NCBI GenBank assembly: GCA_031763025.1
Contig: JASSKH010000035.1
Span: forward strand, 3,756,320 to 3,820,319
Direction of reading: 5' to 3'
DNA: 64,000 nucleotides
DNA from: Macrocystis pyrifera
Lineage: Eukaryota; Sar; Phaeophyceae; Laminariales; Laminariaceae
Within the stretch, counting starts at the first letter, position 1, and each line of letters begins with the position of its first letter. The translations under genes and the position numbers were made by a program. Below the pieces are notes generated by a model. That model did no database searches, was not told the origin of the DNA, and saw only the letters and a program-made list of their open reading frames with translations. Shown here piece after piece: positions 23,565 to 34,159 of this stretch.

Positions 23565-24783
23565 CCTGCGGCGGATTGGTAAAAATAAAGGTTAAGCTCA
23601 CCACACTTCCACGTTCAATTTCGTGTCGTGTGTCAATTTAGCCCATAGCCCCCGATGTGACATCAGGCTGTTGTTACCCCTGGAGTTTGGGCACGTTGAC
23701 CCGACCTGATCCCCGAGAGGAGCAGGTGCGGTGGAGATAGCCACCTGGGAGAGTCATCTCTCCCGGGTAGTGTGGGACTTGCGCGAGCTCACCCACTAAC
23801 AAAAAACGAGGCTCTGAGGCCTTCCCGCCGGACTTGGTCTAGTTACGGTGCACCCTACCCGTTGGGGCGTTGGTCCTCAGATAGTAGGTATACTCTCACT
23901 CAACTAACTCGTAGTCCCAAGACGCCTGGTATGCGTAGTACGATCGTACAGAGCTCTGTATATACCCTTGAGCACCTTGAGTCAGTTGGTAGTAGCTAGC
24001 CTGTGAGCGTAGCACGCAGCGGGGCAGAACCAGCGCGTACAGGTCCAAGGTGTCATGCAGGCTAATTTTGAAGTTCGAGGGTTAGAGTTGGGCAGCATCA
24101 TCACCATGCACTACAGCAGCAATTGGTTGAATGCTGGGCGAACGGAGGTTTAGCGAGCCAGTCATTCATCCAGAAGTAAGTTATGCACCAGGAGGTATCA
24201 TTCAACAAGTAAGCACGGTACACTAGATTATTTTGCAGCGTGCGATGACTGTGAAAAGGCACAGTTTTGGGGGCAAAGCTGGTAGGGGTTACGGGGGTTA
24301 ATACGGTGTGGCGCTGCTGCCACGCTCTTCCTACGCTGCTACCAGTACGAGCAATAACGACCGTTGACATTTTCTCATTTCTGCCGTGGTGAAAAACAAA
24401 CAACCTCCGTGCAACGTACACAAGGAAGGGTCGGATTGTAGTGGCGGTGTATCTTATGGTATGCATCCAGATTCCAACCAACTGCAGCTAGTTTTCGTCG
24501 TCATCCTCGCTAGTTGTAGCGAGTTAGTTTAGATAAACCACTGAACCATAAACGTACATGACGCAGCTTCCATCGTGCTTGCTGCCCGTGACGCAGCAAC
24601 CGGCAGCGGTAGCGGCGGTGACACCACCTCCGCTACCTCCCCCGGACAACTACGTTTGGTTACGATGGGACTCTCTCCCAGAGGGAGTTGAACTTAAATA
24701 TTACTGTATATAGGCCCTCATGCGGGTCCAGGTTAAAACGGCGAATCGCCATACACTGTAACATCTACGTTATTTTAACAATA
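23565..24783. other. no recognisable gene
   Basis: The stretch holds only short frames (at most 126 codons, minus, 24101-24481). It contains no domain and no paired repeat that I could find. It may hold the remains of the 5' part of the LINE that follows. Confidence 0.35.
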
Positions 24784-25599
24784 TGTCAGTGGGCACGAAG
24801 GGCGTTTTCGAGGAGACTGTCAGTTTGGCTTCTGAAAGCACCTCAAGGAGATGGATATGGAAGGAAAGGCGACGTTTTGTTCACAGTTTGCTTCGGGACA
24901 TTGGCCTAATCCGGGAAAGGTGGTTTCACAAACTGCTAAATACCAAGTCGCCGACCCTTGACCCGACTATCGCCGACGAGCTCAAGGTATGGCCCTCGTG
25001 CATGCCGCTGGGCGACGTTCCATCTAGGTACGAGGTGGAAAAAGCGATCCGGGCGACGGCGAACCGCAGGGCGGTTGGGCCGGATGGCCTCCCCGTTGAA
25101 GTCCTGGAGGTCCTGGCCGACAAGGGAGATCCGGATACCCTGGTAGCATTCTACGATATTATCGTCGCTGTGGATGGAAGGGAGCGTGCCACAACAATAG
25201 AAGGACGCAACGATCAAGGTCCTCACAACCAGAAAAGACAGGGCAGAGTGTTGTAACTATCGTGGCATCTCCCTCGTGGCGCACGCCGGCAAAGTACTCC
25301 TCAAGATCATCGCGGGCCGCCTCAGCGACTATTATTACCGTGAACGGGAAGGCATCCATCCTGCCCGAGGAGCAGTGTGGCTTCAGACCCCAGCTCTCGA
25401 CCGTCGACATGACTTTCGTGGTGCGACACCTGCAGGATCTGGCGAGGAAGAAGGATACCCCGCTGTTCACGTGTTTTGTTGACCTCACCAAAGCCTATCA
25501 CTCCGAGGACCGATCCCTCCTGTGGACTGTCCTATCTCGCTTTGGCGTGCCACCGGGAATGTTTGTAATATAAACGATAGACCAATAAGCTGCTCAGTC

Positions 25600-25953
25600 G
25601 CTGACTGAGCAGCTCAGTGGTCTACCCTTTACATTACGGACAAAAGCAGTACCTTTGGGCTCGATACGGCCTCCCGCCGATAACTTCCTCCGGTGTTGAT
25701 CAAGCCCCTAATCAGCGCCTGGTTTTTCCTTCATATTGGCCCCCTCCCTAGTCGTGTGTGCTTTTACTCGAGTGGTTCACTCCACTTTCGACTCTCTGGT
25801 CGAGTGTTCTTTTATCGTGGTCCTCTCCACTTGATTTCCCTTTTTCTACCCACGGCAGAAAAAGCGGAAATACGACGTCTGGCGTATATCTCGAACCCCG
25901 GACTTCTTTTGTTCGATTATAAAGTTTAGACCACTGAGCTACTCAGTCAGCTG
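25600..25953. mobile_element. 354-bp element with inverted tRNA-like ends, family I
   Basis: The left end carries GAGCAGCTCAGTGGTCTA (A-box-like) and about 45 bp later GGGCTCGATAC. The right end, read on the minus strand, carries GAGTAGCTCAGTGGTCTA and then GGGGTTCGAGATAT (B-box-like). Each end therefore resembles the promoter half of a tRNA gene, about 70 bp, in inverted orientation. The interior is noncoding. A half copy in reverse lies at 25965-26155, and a further copy (26330-26497 plus 28427-28602) is split by the LTR element. Confidence 0.65.
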
Positions 25954-26497
25954 CCGACCAGATATTCGAAAGTGGAGTGAACCACTTGGATGAAAGAACA
26001 CACGACTAGGGAGGGGGACAACATGAAGGAAAAAATAGGCGCTGAATAGGGGCGTGATCAACCCCGGAGGATGTTATCGGCGGGCCGTATCGAGCCCAAA
26101 GGTACTTCTTTTGTCCGTAGTGGAAAGGGTAGGCCACTGAGCTACTCAGTCAGCGACAGACCACTGAGCCACTCAGTCAGCGCTGACTGAGCAGCTCAGT
26201 GGTCTATCCTTTATAATCGAACTTTCGAAGTATTTAGGCTTAATCACTGAGTTACTTAGTCAGGCCTGATTTAGTAATTCAGTGGTCTGTTCGATTGTAA
26301 AGGACAAACCACTGAGCTATCCAATCAGCCCTGACTGAGCAGCTCAGTGGCTTGAGCTTTTATAAACGAACAAAAGAGTCCGAGTCCCGCCAGACGTTGT
26401 ATTTCCGCTTTTTCTGCCGTGGGTATAAAACGGGAAATCAAGCGGAGAGAACCACGATAAAAGACACTCGACCAGAGAGTCAGAAGTGGAGTGAACC

Positions 26498-26763
26498 TAT
26501 TGATTGTGCTCAGAAACACGACATATGAGATCCATGGTAGATTGGGGAGTTCCACGCTGGAAAGGGATTCCGGCAGTAGGGTATTGGGATATCGGGGTAA
26601 TGTGTGCCCACCAATGCCACTCGTCAGGTGGAACCCTCTACTTCATGTGAGGCGAGTCAACTCTACAGCGAGGATGTAATATAAGAGGAGTTCCGTGTCA
26701 TGTCTGGAATCAGCCACGCGTTCCCGTGCCAGCTGCGCCTATACCTTTAGGGATCAATCAACA
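26498..26763 (+). repeat. left LTR of the 1.9-kb element
   Basis: This 266-bp repeat is about 98% identical by eye to 28161-28426 and preceded by GAACC. Confidence 0.9.
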
Positions 26764-26809
26764 CACTAGTGGGATACCGGTGATCTTGTATTGGCAAGCG
26801 TAGCCCAGG

Positions 26810-27202
26810 CCAACCCAAAGAGGCGGGAACCTGCTTCCAGCATGTCTATTCTTTTTAGATGATGTGCTTCGTGAGGGAGCCAGCGTGTGTGTATTTTGAA
26901 GATGAGATCGAGGTCGTGGAGGAGAGACGTGTGTGTGAGAAGAGTGAGGAGATGCCGCACGAGGAGAGCAGCAGCGATCCCAGCGGGGCCAAGCGATTCT
27001 ACCAGGTCCGGCTCAAACTTGGCCCCGCTGGGATCGCTGCTGCTCTCCTCGTGCGGCATCTCCTCACTCTTCTCACACACACGTCCTCTCCTCCAGGACC
27101 TCGATCTCATCTTCAAAATACACACACGCTGGCTCCCTCACGAAGCACATCATCTAAAAAGAATCGACATGCTGGAAGCAGGTTCCCGCCTCTTTGGGTT
27201 GG
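26810..27202. repeat. long hairpin with 184-bp arms, plus a third partial copy
   Basis: Arms 26810-26993 and 27018-27202 are near-perfect reverse complements around a 24-bp loop. A further direct copy of the outer part follows at 27200-27306. A transcript through the LTR element would fold into a long double-stranded RNA. The arms have an open frame but no known domain. Confidence 0.92.
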
Positions 27203-27611
27203 CAAGCGTAGCCCAGGCCAACCCAAAGAGGCGGCGGGAACCTGCTTCCAGCATGTCTATTCTTTTTGGATGATGTGCTTCGTGAGGGAGCCAGCGTGTG
27301 TGTATCTATGGCGGGAGTAGGGGACAAGGGGAGACCCTTGTCCGGGGGAACGGGGTTCCTTGCGATCTCTGGCATTTATTTTCTTGGCTTAATTTTTATT
27401 TTGATGAGTAGGACTACTGTGATATTTTATATGATTTGCATTAATTCCTCTTGAAATAGAGGGAGATTGTTTGGATAAGGTTGAAGAGAGACTATGAAGC
27501 GCCTGGGGGCGTGTGCGGTCCATAGGAAATGTGTTTTCTGATTTGGAAGGTTTGGGTAGTATTTCGGAAATTGAGAGTTTGTTTTTCTTTGGTTCTTGAA
27601 AATTTGTGCTT

Positions 27612-27800
27612 TTGTTCAAAGTCAGTACTGACTGAGTGGTCTAGCAGGTAGTGCTCTTTAATTCCCTAGAGTTGAAGTCTCGCCGAATTCGTAAGTTGAT
27701 ATTTTCGAGCGTGCGCGCTGGAGACAATACGAATGATTATGATAGTGTGCCCGTAGACACCAGTAGCGTTTGGCGAGGGGAGGGCCCCGGAGATCACTGT
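27612..27800 (+). repeat. partial copy of the tRNA-ended family II element
   Basis: A tRNA-like head (GACTGAGTGGTCTAGCAGG, then GAGTTGAAGTCTC) is followed by a body that matches the reverse complement of 20494-20590 (TTCGAGCGTGCGC to CCCCGGAGATC). It lies inside the 1.9-kb LTR element. Confidence 0.6.
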
Positions 27801-28160
27801 ACTAAGTCGACGAGATTCCACTGAATATCTTTTGACCAATTCCGCGGAAAATGCCGTTTTACCTGACTGAATCCGAGAAGAATGCCGTTTTACCTGGCAT
27901 TGGATTCCGAGAGTTTTATGTGTTCGCAACAGAGAGGCTGGGGATTTGAGCATTTGAATACTGATTTGAGGGTTTGAGTGTTGATTCAAGAATTTGATTT
28001 TTGAGTTACAGATTGGATTTTGGACTTTCTGAGTTTGATTCGAGTTGATAGAGATGCCCTGCGATGTCGTACATCTTCATGTACAGAGCTGAGGGGAATA
28101 TTTCTCATGCACAGGAGCAGGGGGGATATTAGTATGGTCGTGTATATTGAGTAGGGGGGA

Positions 28161-28426
28161 TGTTGATTGTACTCAGAAACACGACATATGAGATCCATGG
28201 TAGATTGGGGAGTTCCACGCTGGAAAGGGATTCCGGCAGTAGGGTATTGGGATATCGGGGTAATGTGTGCCCACCAATGCCACTCGTCAGGTGGAACCCT
28301 CTACTGCATGTGAGGCGAGTCAACTCTACAGCGAGGATGTAATACAAGAGGAGTTCCGTGTCATGTCTGGAGTCAGCCACGCGTTCCCGTGCTAGCTGCG
28401 CCTATACCTTTAGGGATCAATCAACA
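28161..28426 (+). repeat. right LTR of the 1.9-kb element
   Basis: It pairs with 26498-26763. The GTAGGGGGGA tract precedes it and GAACC follows it. Confidence 0.9.
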
Positions 28427-29995
28427 GAACCGCTTGAGTAAAAGTGCACACGACTTAGGAGGGGGACAATACCAAGGAAAAACCAGGCGCTGGTTAGGGG
28501 CTCGATCAACCTCGGAAGATGTTATCGGCGGGAGGCCGTATCGAGCCCAAAGGTACTTGTTTTGTGCGGTTCTAAAGGATAGACCACTGAGCTACTTAGT
28601 CCGCGCTGACTTAGTAGCTCAGTGGTCTATCGTTTATATTACGAACAGAGAATGCTCGCGGTCTTCCGCCAATTCCACGACGGTATACGAGCTTGTGTGC
28701 GGCTAGGCAATGGCGAGTGCTCGTATATGTTCGGCAGGGTCTTTGGCAAGGGTGTTTATTTCGCGCCATTGCTGTTCAACATGCTTTCACGGTGGTGCTG
28801 CACGTGGCCGAGACGCTCCTCATCGCCGATGCAGCCATCATGGACGGCATGGTGCAACTCCAACGAAAGCATGAGAAGGGGGAGAAGAAGAGGAGGACGG
28901 CACAGGCTGGCAAAGCCGACGGGGGGGGGGGGAGTAGTATGTCCATATCACTGTGGGGAATGTTGTACGCTGACGATTCAGGCTTTGAATCTCGATCGTC
29001 AGGAAGTTCGGAGGGGATGGTGACGGTGATCGTAACTGCGTATGCGTCCTTCGGGCTTACGGTCTCGGAGGCCAAGACAAACATCAGGTGCTTGAAAACG
29101 AAATATGGGGAGAAGGTCTCGTTCAACGTCACAGTCTATAACCCAGCGTGGAGCAAACGGCCGAGTTTGTGTACTTGGGCGGGGCCTTCAGCCCAAACCT
29201 TGATCTCAGTATCGAGGTAACGCGTCGACTCCAGAGGGGACGGGCGTGCTTCGGGCGGAATAGGATACAAAATGATGACCTTCCGGGTGTGTGCTTGCGA
29301 TTGAAGATGCGGCAACTGAAAACTAAGGTGATCAAGACGATACTACACGGGTGCGTGGCATGGAGCCCGAAAACGGCTGACGGCAACAGGCTACGGCGGG
29401 TGCATCACTCGATGCTCTTCAGATGCCGGGCGAAAGGGGAAGTGCAAATACCATACTACATACCCTGCGCCCGCGTGCTTGTTCGACAGAGTCCGAGAGC
29501 ACTGAGATGACGGTGCGCAGACGACGGACATTTTTAGAGGGTTTCGTGGCGCACATGAGAGAGGAGCGCCTGCCGAGAAGGGTGATGCTCAGGGAAATGG
29601 TCGGGGGGGTAAGGGCTGCTCCTTTGGGCAGGAGAGTGATTGGATGGGGCGCCTCGAGGAGGACCCCGAGAACTTTGTCATCAAGTCCGACGGGTGGCGC
29701 GAGACAACACAGAAGACGGGCAGATGGTTTCGAGGAGTCGACGACGGGGCCGAGGCTTACATGCGGAAATGGCATCCTGCAGACAAGAGCGCCGCAGAAG
29801 AGTGGCGTCCGACGACTGCAACTGCGACATGGACCGTGGACCCCAATGTACTTAGGGGGGCACGTGGACGCAGACGGGGGCGGGGGGGAAGGGGTACGCG
29901 AGGGAACGGGGGCTTTCTGTCCGAATGCGCGTCGACTGGGCATGGCCTTCAGGGTCATGATGCGTGCCTACCATATGGTAAGGTACTTAAGTAGC

Positions 29996-30334
29996 TAGAG
30001 CAGGGCCGCCTGGACTCCCTCGACTGCCTCCAGTGCCTGCTTTTCGCCTTCCCCTTATTATATTCTCTTCTTTTTCTCTTGCTCGCTTTTTCTGTTGCTT
30101 CCCATTGTCCCTTGCTTTCTCTCCTTTCATTTTTTCTCCCGTTTTTTCCTTGTCCTGTTTAAGTAGGTATTTCGCTTCGCTTTCTTTTCCTTTGCGTTAG
30201 TTTGTTTCGTACGTGTGCGTAGCTCTGTCCTCCTTGGGATTCGATTTGACCTCATTTGCTTTGATTTTATATGTTTCATTTCACGTCACTTATTTCATTC
30301 CATTTTGTTTTTTGTAGGCCATTGCACTAAGTTT
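29996..30334. other. T-rich stretch after the LINE
   Basis: Noncoding T- and C-rich sequence, possibly the LINE 3' UTR. No tail or target duplication was identified. Confidence 0.35.
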
Positions 30335-30545
30335 TGCAACTCGTGCAAGGATTTGATTTTTTCCTGTTCGACGTGTACGATGGGTTTCAGCCACGATGTA
30401 TACCTGACAGTTTTTGTAATTTTTTCATTTGACAGTACTTTTTCCCTGAGGCATTCTTCCGCTCCAGTTTGTCTGCAGCCTGTCCTGTGATCACGGATAC
30501 AATTTTTTGCACATGATGAGTTTATGTGGGAACAACAACAACGTC
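30335..30545 (-). repeat. old dispersed repeat family R1, minus copy
   Basis: It matches 20690-20930 in reverse complement over about 200 bp, including CACAGGACAGGCT and CTGGAGCGGAA. It lies in a 109-codon minus frame that includes RCCCSHINSSC and YTSWLKPI. Confidence 0.65.
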
Positions 30546-30858
30546 CGATATCAGCAGAAACGCCACCAACTGTCGCGAAGACGACGAGGCTCAGGCAACA
30601 TGTACATAATGTGTAGCACTCCACGACAATAATTGAAGAGGACAGCGATGTACGCCAACAATGATGATAACGCCATCACTCCGTTTTGAAAACCCGCATA
30701 GACTGGCTTAGGCAAAATGTAAATGTCCCAAATTGCTTACGCTGCGAATGAATGCGGCATGCAATAATAATACTATACCGTAGCTACTCGAATACCAGGT
30801 TTAGATATCATACGTATTGACCGTCATGAACAGCGGAAGAGGGAGGCATAGGCCGTTT

Positions 30859-30988
30859 TCATGTTAGCTCGTTTAGGACCGCAGTCAGTCCCGTTTAGGG
30901 GACAAACCACTGCTGCTGTATTTCTCACTAGTCTGCCCCCCCCTCAGAACAGGATTGACTGCGGTCCTAAAGGAGGGCTGGCGCTAAC
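30859..30988. mobile_element. 130-bp MITE-like inverted repeat
   Basis: The left arm (30859-30889) starts ATGTTAGC and contains TTTAGGACCGCAGTCA. The right arm (30950-30988) is its reverse complement apart from a short insertion. The spacer is about 60 bp. There is no coding capacity and a single copy in the window. Confidence 0.65.
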
Positions 30989-31149
30989 ATCGAAATTGCG
31001 TCCCAGCTATATAACTAGTCCCGATCAACCAAACAGCAAAGGGCTTCAAAGACGCCAACAAGCCACAACAGCAGTCAACAATAGCCAGTCAGTCAGGCGT
31101 TTTCGCAGGAAGAAACATGATATATATATTTATTTTTCTTTCACGAAAA

Positions 31150-31330
31150 GCGGTTCCAGCAATTCGACGCGAGTCGACGAGGGGAGAAAGCACCGAAGAA
31201 CCCCTCTTGAAGGCACATACTGCTGTAGAGTGGGGAGGGGGGAGGAGAGCCTGCTGTGTGACCGCGCATCTGAGCTACTACTAGGAAAGAGAGATAAAAC
31301 AAGGGCGAAGATAATAAATGGGATAAAGAA
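31150..31330 (-). repeat. old dispersed repeat family R2, copy 2
   Basis: On the minus strand it contains CCTAGTAGTAGCTCAGATGC and continues with GGTCACACAGCAGGCTC, matching copies at 18430-18545 and 37060-37215. A CCTCGTCGACTCGC motif downstream is shared with the 37-kb copy. Confidence 0.6.
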
Positions 31331-31637
31331 GAAAGTTCACTGCAAGGCATATATGCCTGTTAGAAGAGATTGTACAAATTTACGAGAACTGACTGCGTAA
31401 GACCAAAATTAACCCTAAAAGTCGATTCAATACTGAAACCAAGTAATTTAGGACAATCATGTGTTGTTTTCTCACCAAAGCTCACAAGTTCACACGATTT
31501 TTCGAAGTACGTAGACTCTGGAGCTTCGCACACACTTCCCTTGCCAATACGCCGAGGTTGGTTCGCAGAGGGCGTTTCTTCCTCTGGATATATACAGACG
31601 ATATATATCTGGGGTCCCAGAAAGCCTAGTATTGGCC

Positions 31638-31972
31638 GGCGTCCCCGGTGGCTTGGTAGGTGGTCCGCGAGCCTATCAAGATCAATTTCGTGAGTTCGAG
31701 TCTCACCGAGTGCATGCTCATAGGGACTTTTTCTTGCATAAAATTGATTAGCGGAAAGCGCGAGAGCGTGAGTTAGCTGTACATTCGATGAAAATCGACG
31801 AGCAGTGGGAATGCTGAACCCTATGCGCGATAAAAACTAAAGGCACGTACCGCGGGGGAGAAGGGACGACACCTGTGACCACGGCTTGTCCAGAAGATCG
31901 TCGAGGGTAAAACCTCCTACGAGTGGGCTGGAAAGTAAAAGTGATGAAAAAAAAAAAAAAAAAAAAAAAAAA
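31638..31972 (+). mobile_element. tRNA-derived SINE, copy 1, 335 bp with 26-A tail
   Basis: The head contains TGGCTTGGTAGGTGG (A-box-like) and GAGTTCGAGTCTC (B-box) at about 31692, as in Pol III SINEs. The body runs through GGGACTTTTTCTTGCAT, GAAAATCGACGAGCAGTG and GGGTAAAACCTCCTACGAG, and the element ends in 26 A. Full-length sister at 32253-32586; truncated sisters at 41355 and 42325. Confidence 0.9.
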
Positions 31973-32252
31973 GTATTCAGACAACTCTTAGGACCCCAGA
32001 TGAGCAAGATAACAGGCGAAAAATAAAGCAAAAACTTCCACCCCCTGCATACACCCCTCGGCAGAATGAGGGTATACAGAACGTGCGTGCGAATGTGTGT
32101 GAAGTTTCAGGCAACTCAAACAAGCGGCGTAAACTGCTTATAATTCAAGGGGTTTGTCTATAAAACGGGACTGCAGTCCCATCTTATCGAGGACTTTCGG
32201 TTCTTTCAATTTGACTTGATTTTTTATTTCTAATTTAATATTTGCATCTGAT

Positions 32253-32586
32253 GACGCCGGCGGCTTGGTAGCAGGTGGTCCGCGAGCCTATCAAGATCGA
32301 TTTCGTGGGTTCGAGTCTCACCGAGTGCATGCTCGTAGGGACTTTTTCTTGCATAAATTGATTATAGCGGAAAGCGCGAGCGTGAGTTATAGCTGTACAT
32401 TCGATGAAAATCGACGAGCAGTGGGAATGCTGAACCCTATGCGCGATAAAAAAATTAAAGGCACGTACCCAGGGGGAGAAGGGGGGCGACACACCTGTGA
32501 CCACGGCTTGTCCAGGAGATCGCTGAGGGTAAAACCTCCTACGAGTGGGCTGGAAAGTAAAAGTGACGAAAAAAAAAAAAAAAAAA
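32253..32586 (+). mobile_element. tRNA-derived SINE, copy 2, 334 bp
   Basis: This copy has the same head, body and A tail as copy 1. Its B-box reads GGGTTCGAGTCTC, closer to consensus. It lies 280 bp downstream of copy 1 in the same orientation. Confidence 0.9.
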
Positions 32587-32884
32587 TCTGATTGAACGAA
32601 AAATAGTGTTCCCCGTTAAGATGGGCTCTAAAAGCTTAAGCTTTCTAGTTATTTGCCAACCCCCCGGAGGATAAAAAAAAGGCAAACATCATATTATAAG
32701 TTATTGTATGTATGTAATTATTTCTGACGGAATGCCTGAACCAGCTCGCGATGGTCCCAGCAATTGACTGCACTCACTCGCTCGTCCATCGCGCACATAT
32801 ATCAGTCAGTATTATACAACGGCAAACAACGACGCTCCAAGGACAGAAGAAGTGAATGGTAACCACCGTGACAACAACGCAAAC

Positions 32885-32935
32885 AAGCAGCAGCAGCAGC
32901 AGCAACTGTTAACAACAACAACAGCAGCAGTTGTA
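32885..32935. repeat. CAG/CAA microsatellite
   Basis: Runs of CAG and AAC triplets alternate, with an inverted CAACTGTT / AGCAGTTG pair at their edges. Confidence 0.7.
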
Positions 32936-33429
32936 TGTCGGGATCGGGGGGTTTCAAAAGGCCCATGCATATGGCGACGGCAACACGGCATCACGATCTT
33001 ACGATCTTACATAACATACGTACATCTCCGAAGTCCGAACCTCCAATTATTTTCTGACCTACGACAATATTCGATCTACGATATTCGATCAACGATCTAC
33101 GATCTACGGTTACGATGTTTCAAAAACCCGGAACGTCCAAACGGCATAAATTTAACCGCGTTTCTGTTTCTCTGGCTGCGTCGTCCAGCCCGACCCAACC
33201 TCTCAAAATGTGGCAACCATTTCAACTTTCTGGGCTTCTTCTGCCGGAAGCCGGACAGGCAATCACGGCGGTGCCTGCATCAGGGGGGCTTGTTTCTCAC
33301 ACTTTTGGGCAGCCCAGAATACCTTTGGCGAGAGGAGTTGCGTTGCCGAATCTGATCGCACCGTGAAAACAAGGTCCCCGTTCGGTCGGGGGTGCTCGTC
33401 TCTCGAAGTGAGGTGCGGGTCGGAGGAAA

Positions 33430-33720
33430 CACTGGCGGTCTCGTCAACCGGGCCTCCCGAAAACCCCATTGATCACCCAAAAAGATTCTGTGTGATGAGG
33501 CAGAGCAAGCCGTCCTTCAAGGCGGTAGCTGCTATAGGTGAGAACTTGTAGGTGGGAGGGACGCGGCCAGTGTGTGGATTGCTTTGGCATCTCAGAAGAG
33601 TCTCTCCCTGCAGAATACGGACTAGCTGTCCGACGGTTTGAAAGGTGCATGCAAGCCGGTGCTGCAGGGCCATGATGCCCGAGAACCTTTCCCACTCGTA
33701 CTCGTAAACTCTCGTGCGTA
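33430..33720 (-). pseudogene. unrecognised coding-like remnant
   Basis: On the minus strand 33673-33473 reads as a 66-codon frame (LQHRLACTFQTVGQLVRIL ... AATALKDGLLCLITQNLFG), open upstream to about 33720. An overlapping second minus frame at 33469-33263 continues just past its stop. The residue mix looks protein-like, but I recognise no family and no splice sites join it to anything. It may be a relic of a gene or mobile element, or chance. Confidence 0.25.
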
Positions 33721-34159
33721 TTAGGGGTAGCCCTCCCTTTGTTTGAACCCCAGACTACACGTATATATACGAGGGACGAAGAGTCGCTTCTGATGTAAAC
33801 CGGGCATGCTTTCGTGTTTAGTCAAGAGGAAGGCAAAGGCATGTTCCTGCAGCCATGCCGAAGGATTCCAGCCTTCTCTTCCCGTGGTGGAGCGCAGTGC
33901 AGCCCTCTCTATCGCCCTGTCTCCTCTCTGCCCTCTGTTTTGCGTACCTCCGTCGTTTTTATACCCTGTCATTTCCTCACCAGTGCTCGCCGAAGTCGTC
34001 TGCACAGAGCAATACTTCCGGGTTAGTTCACCTGCGTCCCTACGGAAGACATGATGCATAGCCTTAAATATTAGCCCGTGTTTGTGTGAGAACCACCTCG
34101 ATATAGTTTTTCACGATCATTCGATGGATGTATCGTATCATACCAGGTATGACCAATGA

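Larger units (their letters stand above)
26498..28426 (+). mobile_element. non-autonomous LTR retrotransposon fossil, 1.9 kb
   Basis: The element is bounded by 266-bp direct repeats with TG...CA-type ends (TGTTGATTG / CAATCAACA) and flanked on both sides by GAACC, a perfect 5-bp target duplication. A purine-rich tract precedes the right LTR, which sets the plus orientation. The 1.4-kb interior shows no gag or pol, so it is a TRIM/LARD-like unit that depended on another element. The LTRs differ at about six of 266 positions, so it is the youngest layer of the nest. It split a family I tRNA-ended element. Confidence 0.88.
25562..28649. mobile_element. composite insertion inside the LINE, flanked by GAATG
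   Basis: The LINE is interrupted between GAATG (25557-25561) and a second GAATG (28650-28654), a 5-bp target duplication. The inserted block begins and, in reverse, ends with GTAATATAAACGATAGACCA. Inside lie at least a dozen copies of a tRNA-A-box-like arm, GACTGAGYAGCTCAGTGGTC, many set head to head as palindromes (25581/25603, 26157/26182, 26239/26265, 26307/26333, 28580/28605). The block also contains the family I element at 25600-25953, partial copies of it, and an LTR element at 26498-28426. No host sequence is evident. Confidence 0.75.
24784..29995 (+). mobile_element. LINE with RT domain, split by a 3.1-kb insertion
   Basis: Left part 24784-25561: pre-RT region with [18 protein letters not shown], then, after a frame change near 25256, RT motifs [16 protein letters not shown] and [11 protein letters not shown], up to GVPPGM. 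Right part 28655-29995: RQFHDGIRACVRLGNGECS, the catalytic MLYADDSG near 28960, then EFVYLGGAF, LHGCVAWSPK, VHHSMLFRC and the C-terminal GRWFRGVDDGAEAYMRKWH. The LINE text resumes where it stopped, so the two halves are one element. Further frame changes occur near 28900, 29500 and 29640. The 5' end, including any endonuclease, is missing. The element is dead. Confidence 0.88.

Noticed and set aside
23272-23604. Poly-Tyr, poly-Leu and poly-Ile frames
   Set aside because: They are translations of the ATT microsatellite.
32168-32630. A larger palindromic element around SINE copy 2 (CCCATCTTA at 32178, TAAGATGGG at 32611)
   Set aside because: The matching stretch is only about 10-15 bp, and a similar string recurs alone near 36990, so it is not enough to define an element.
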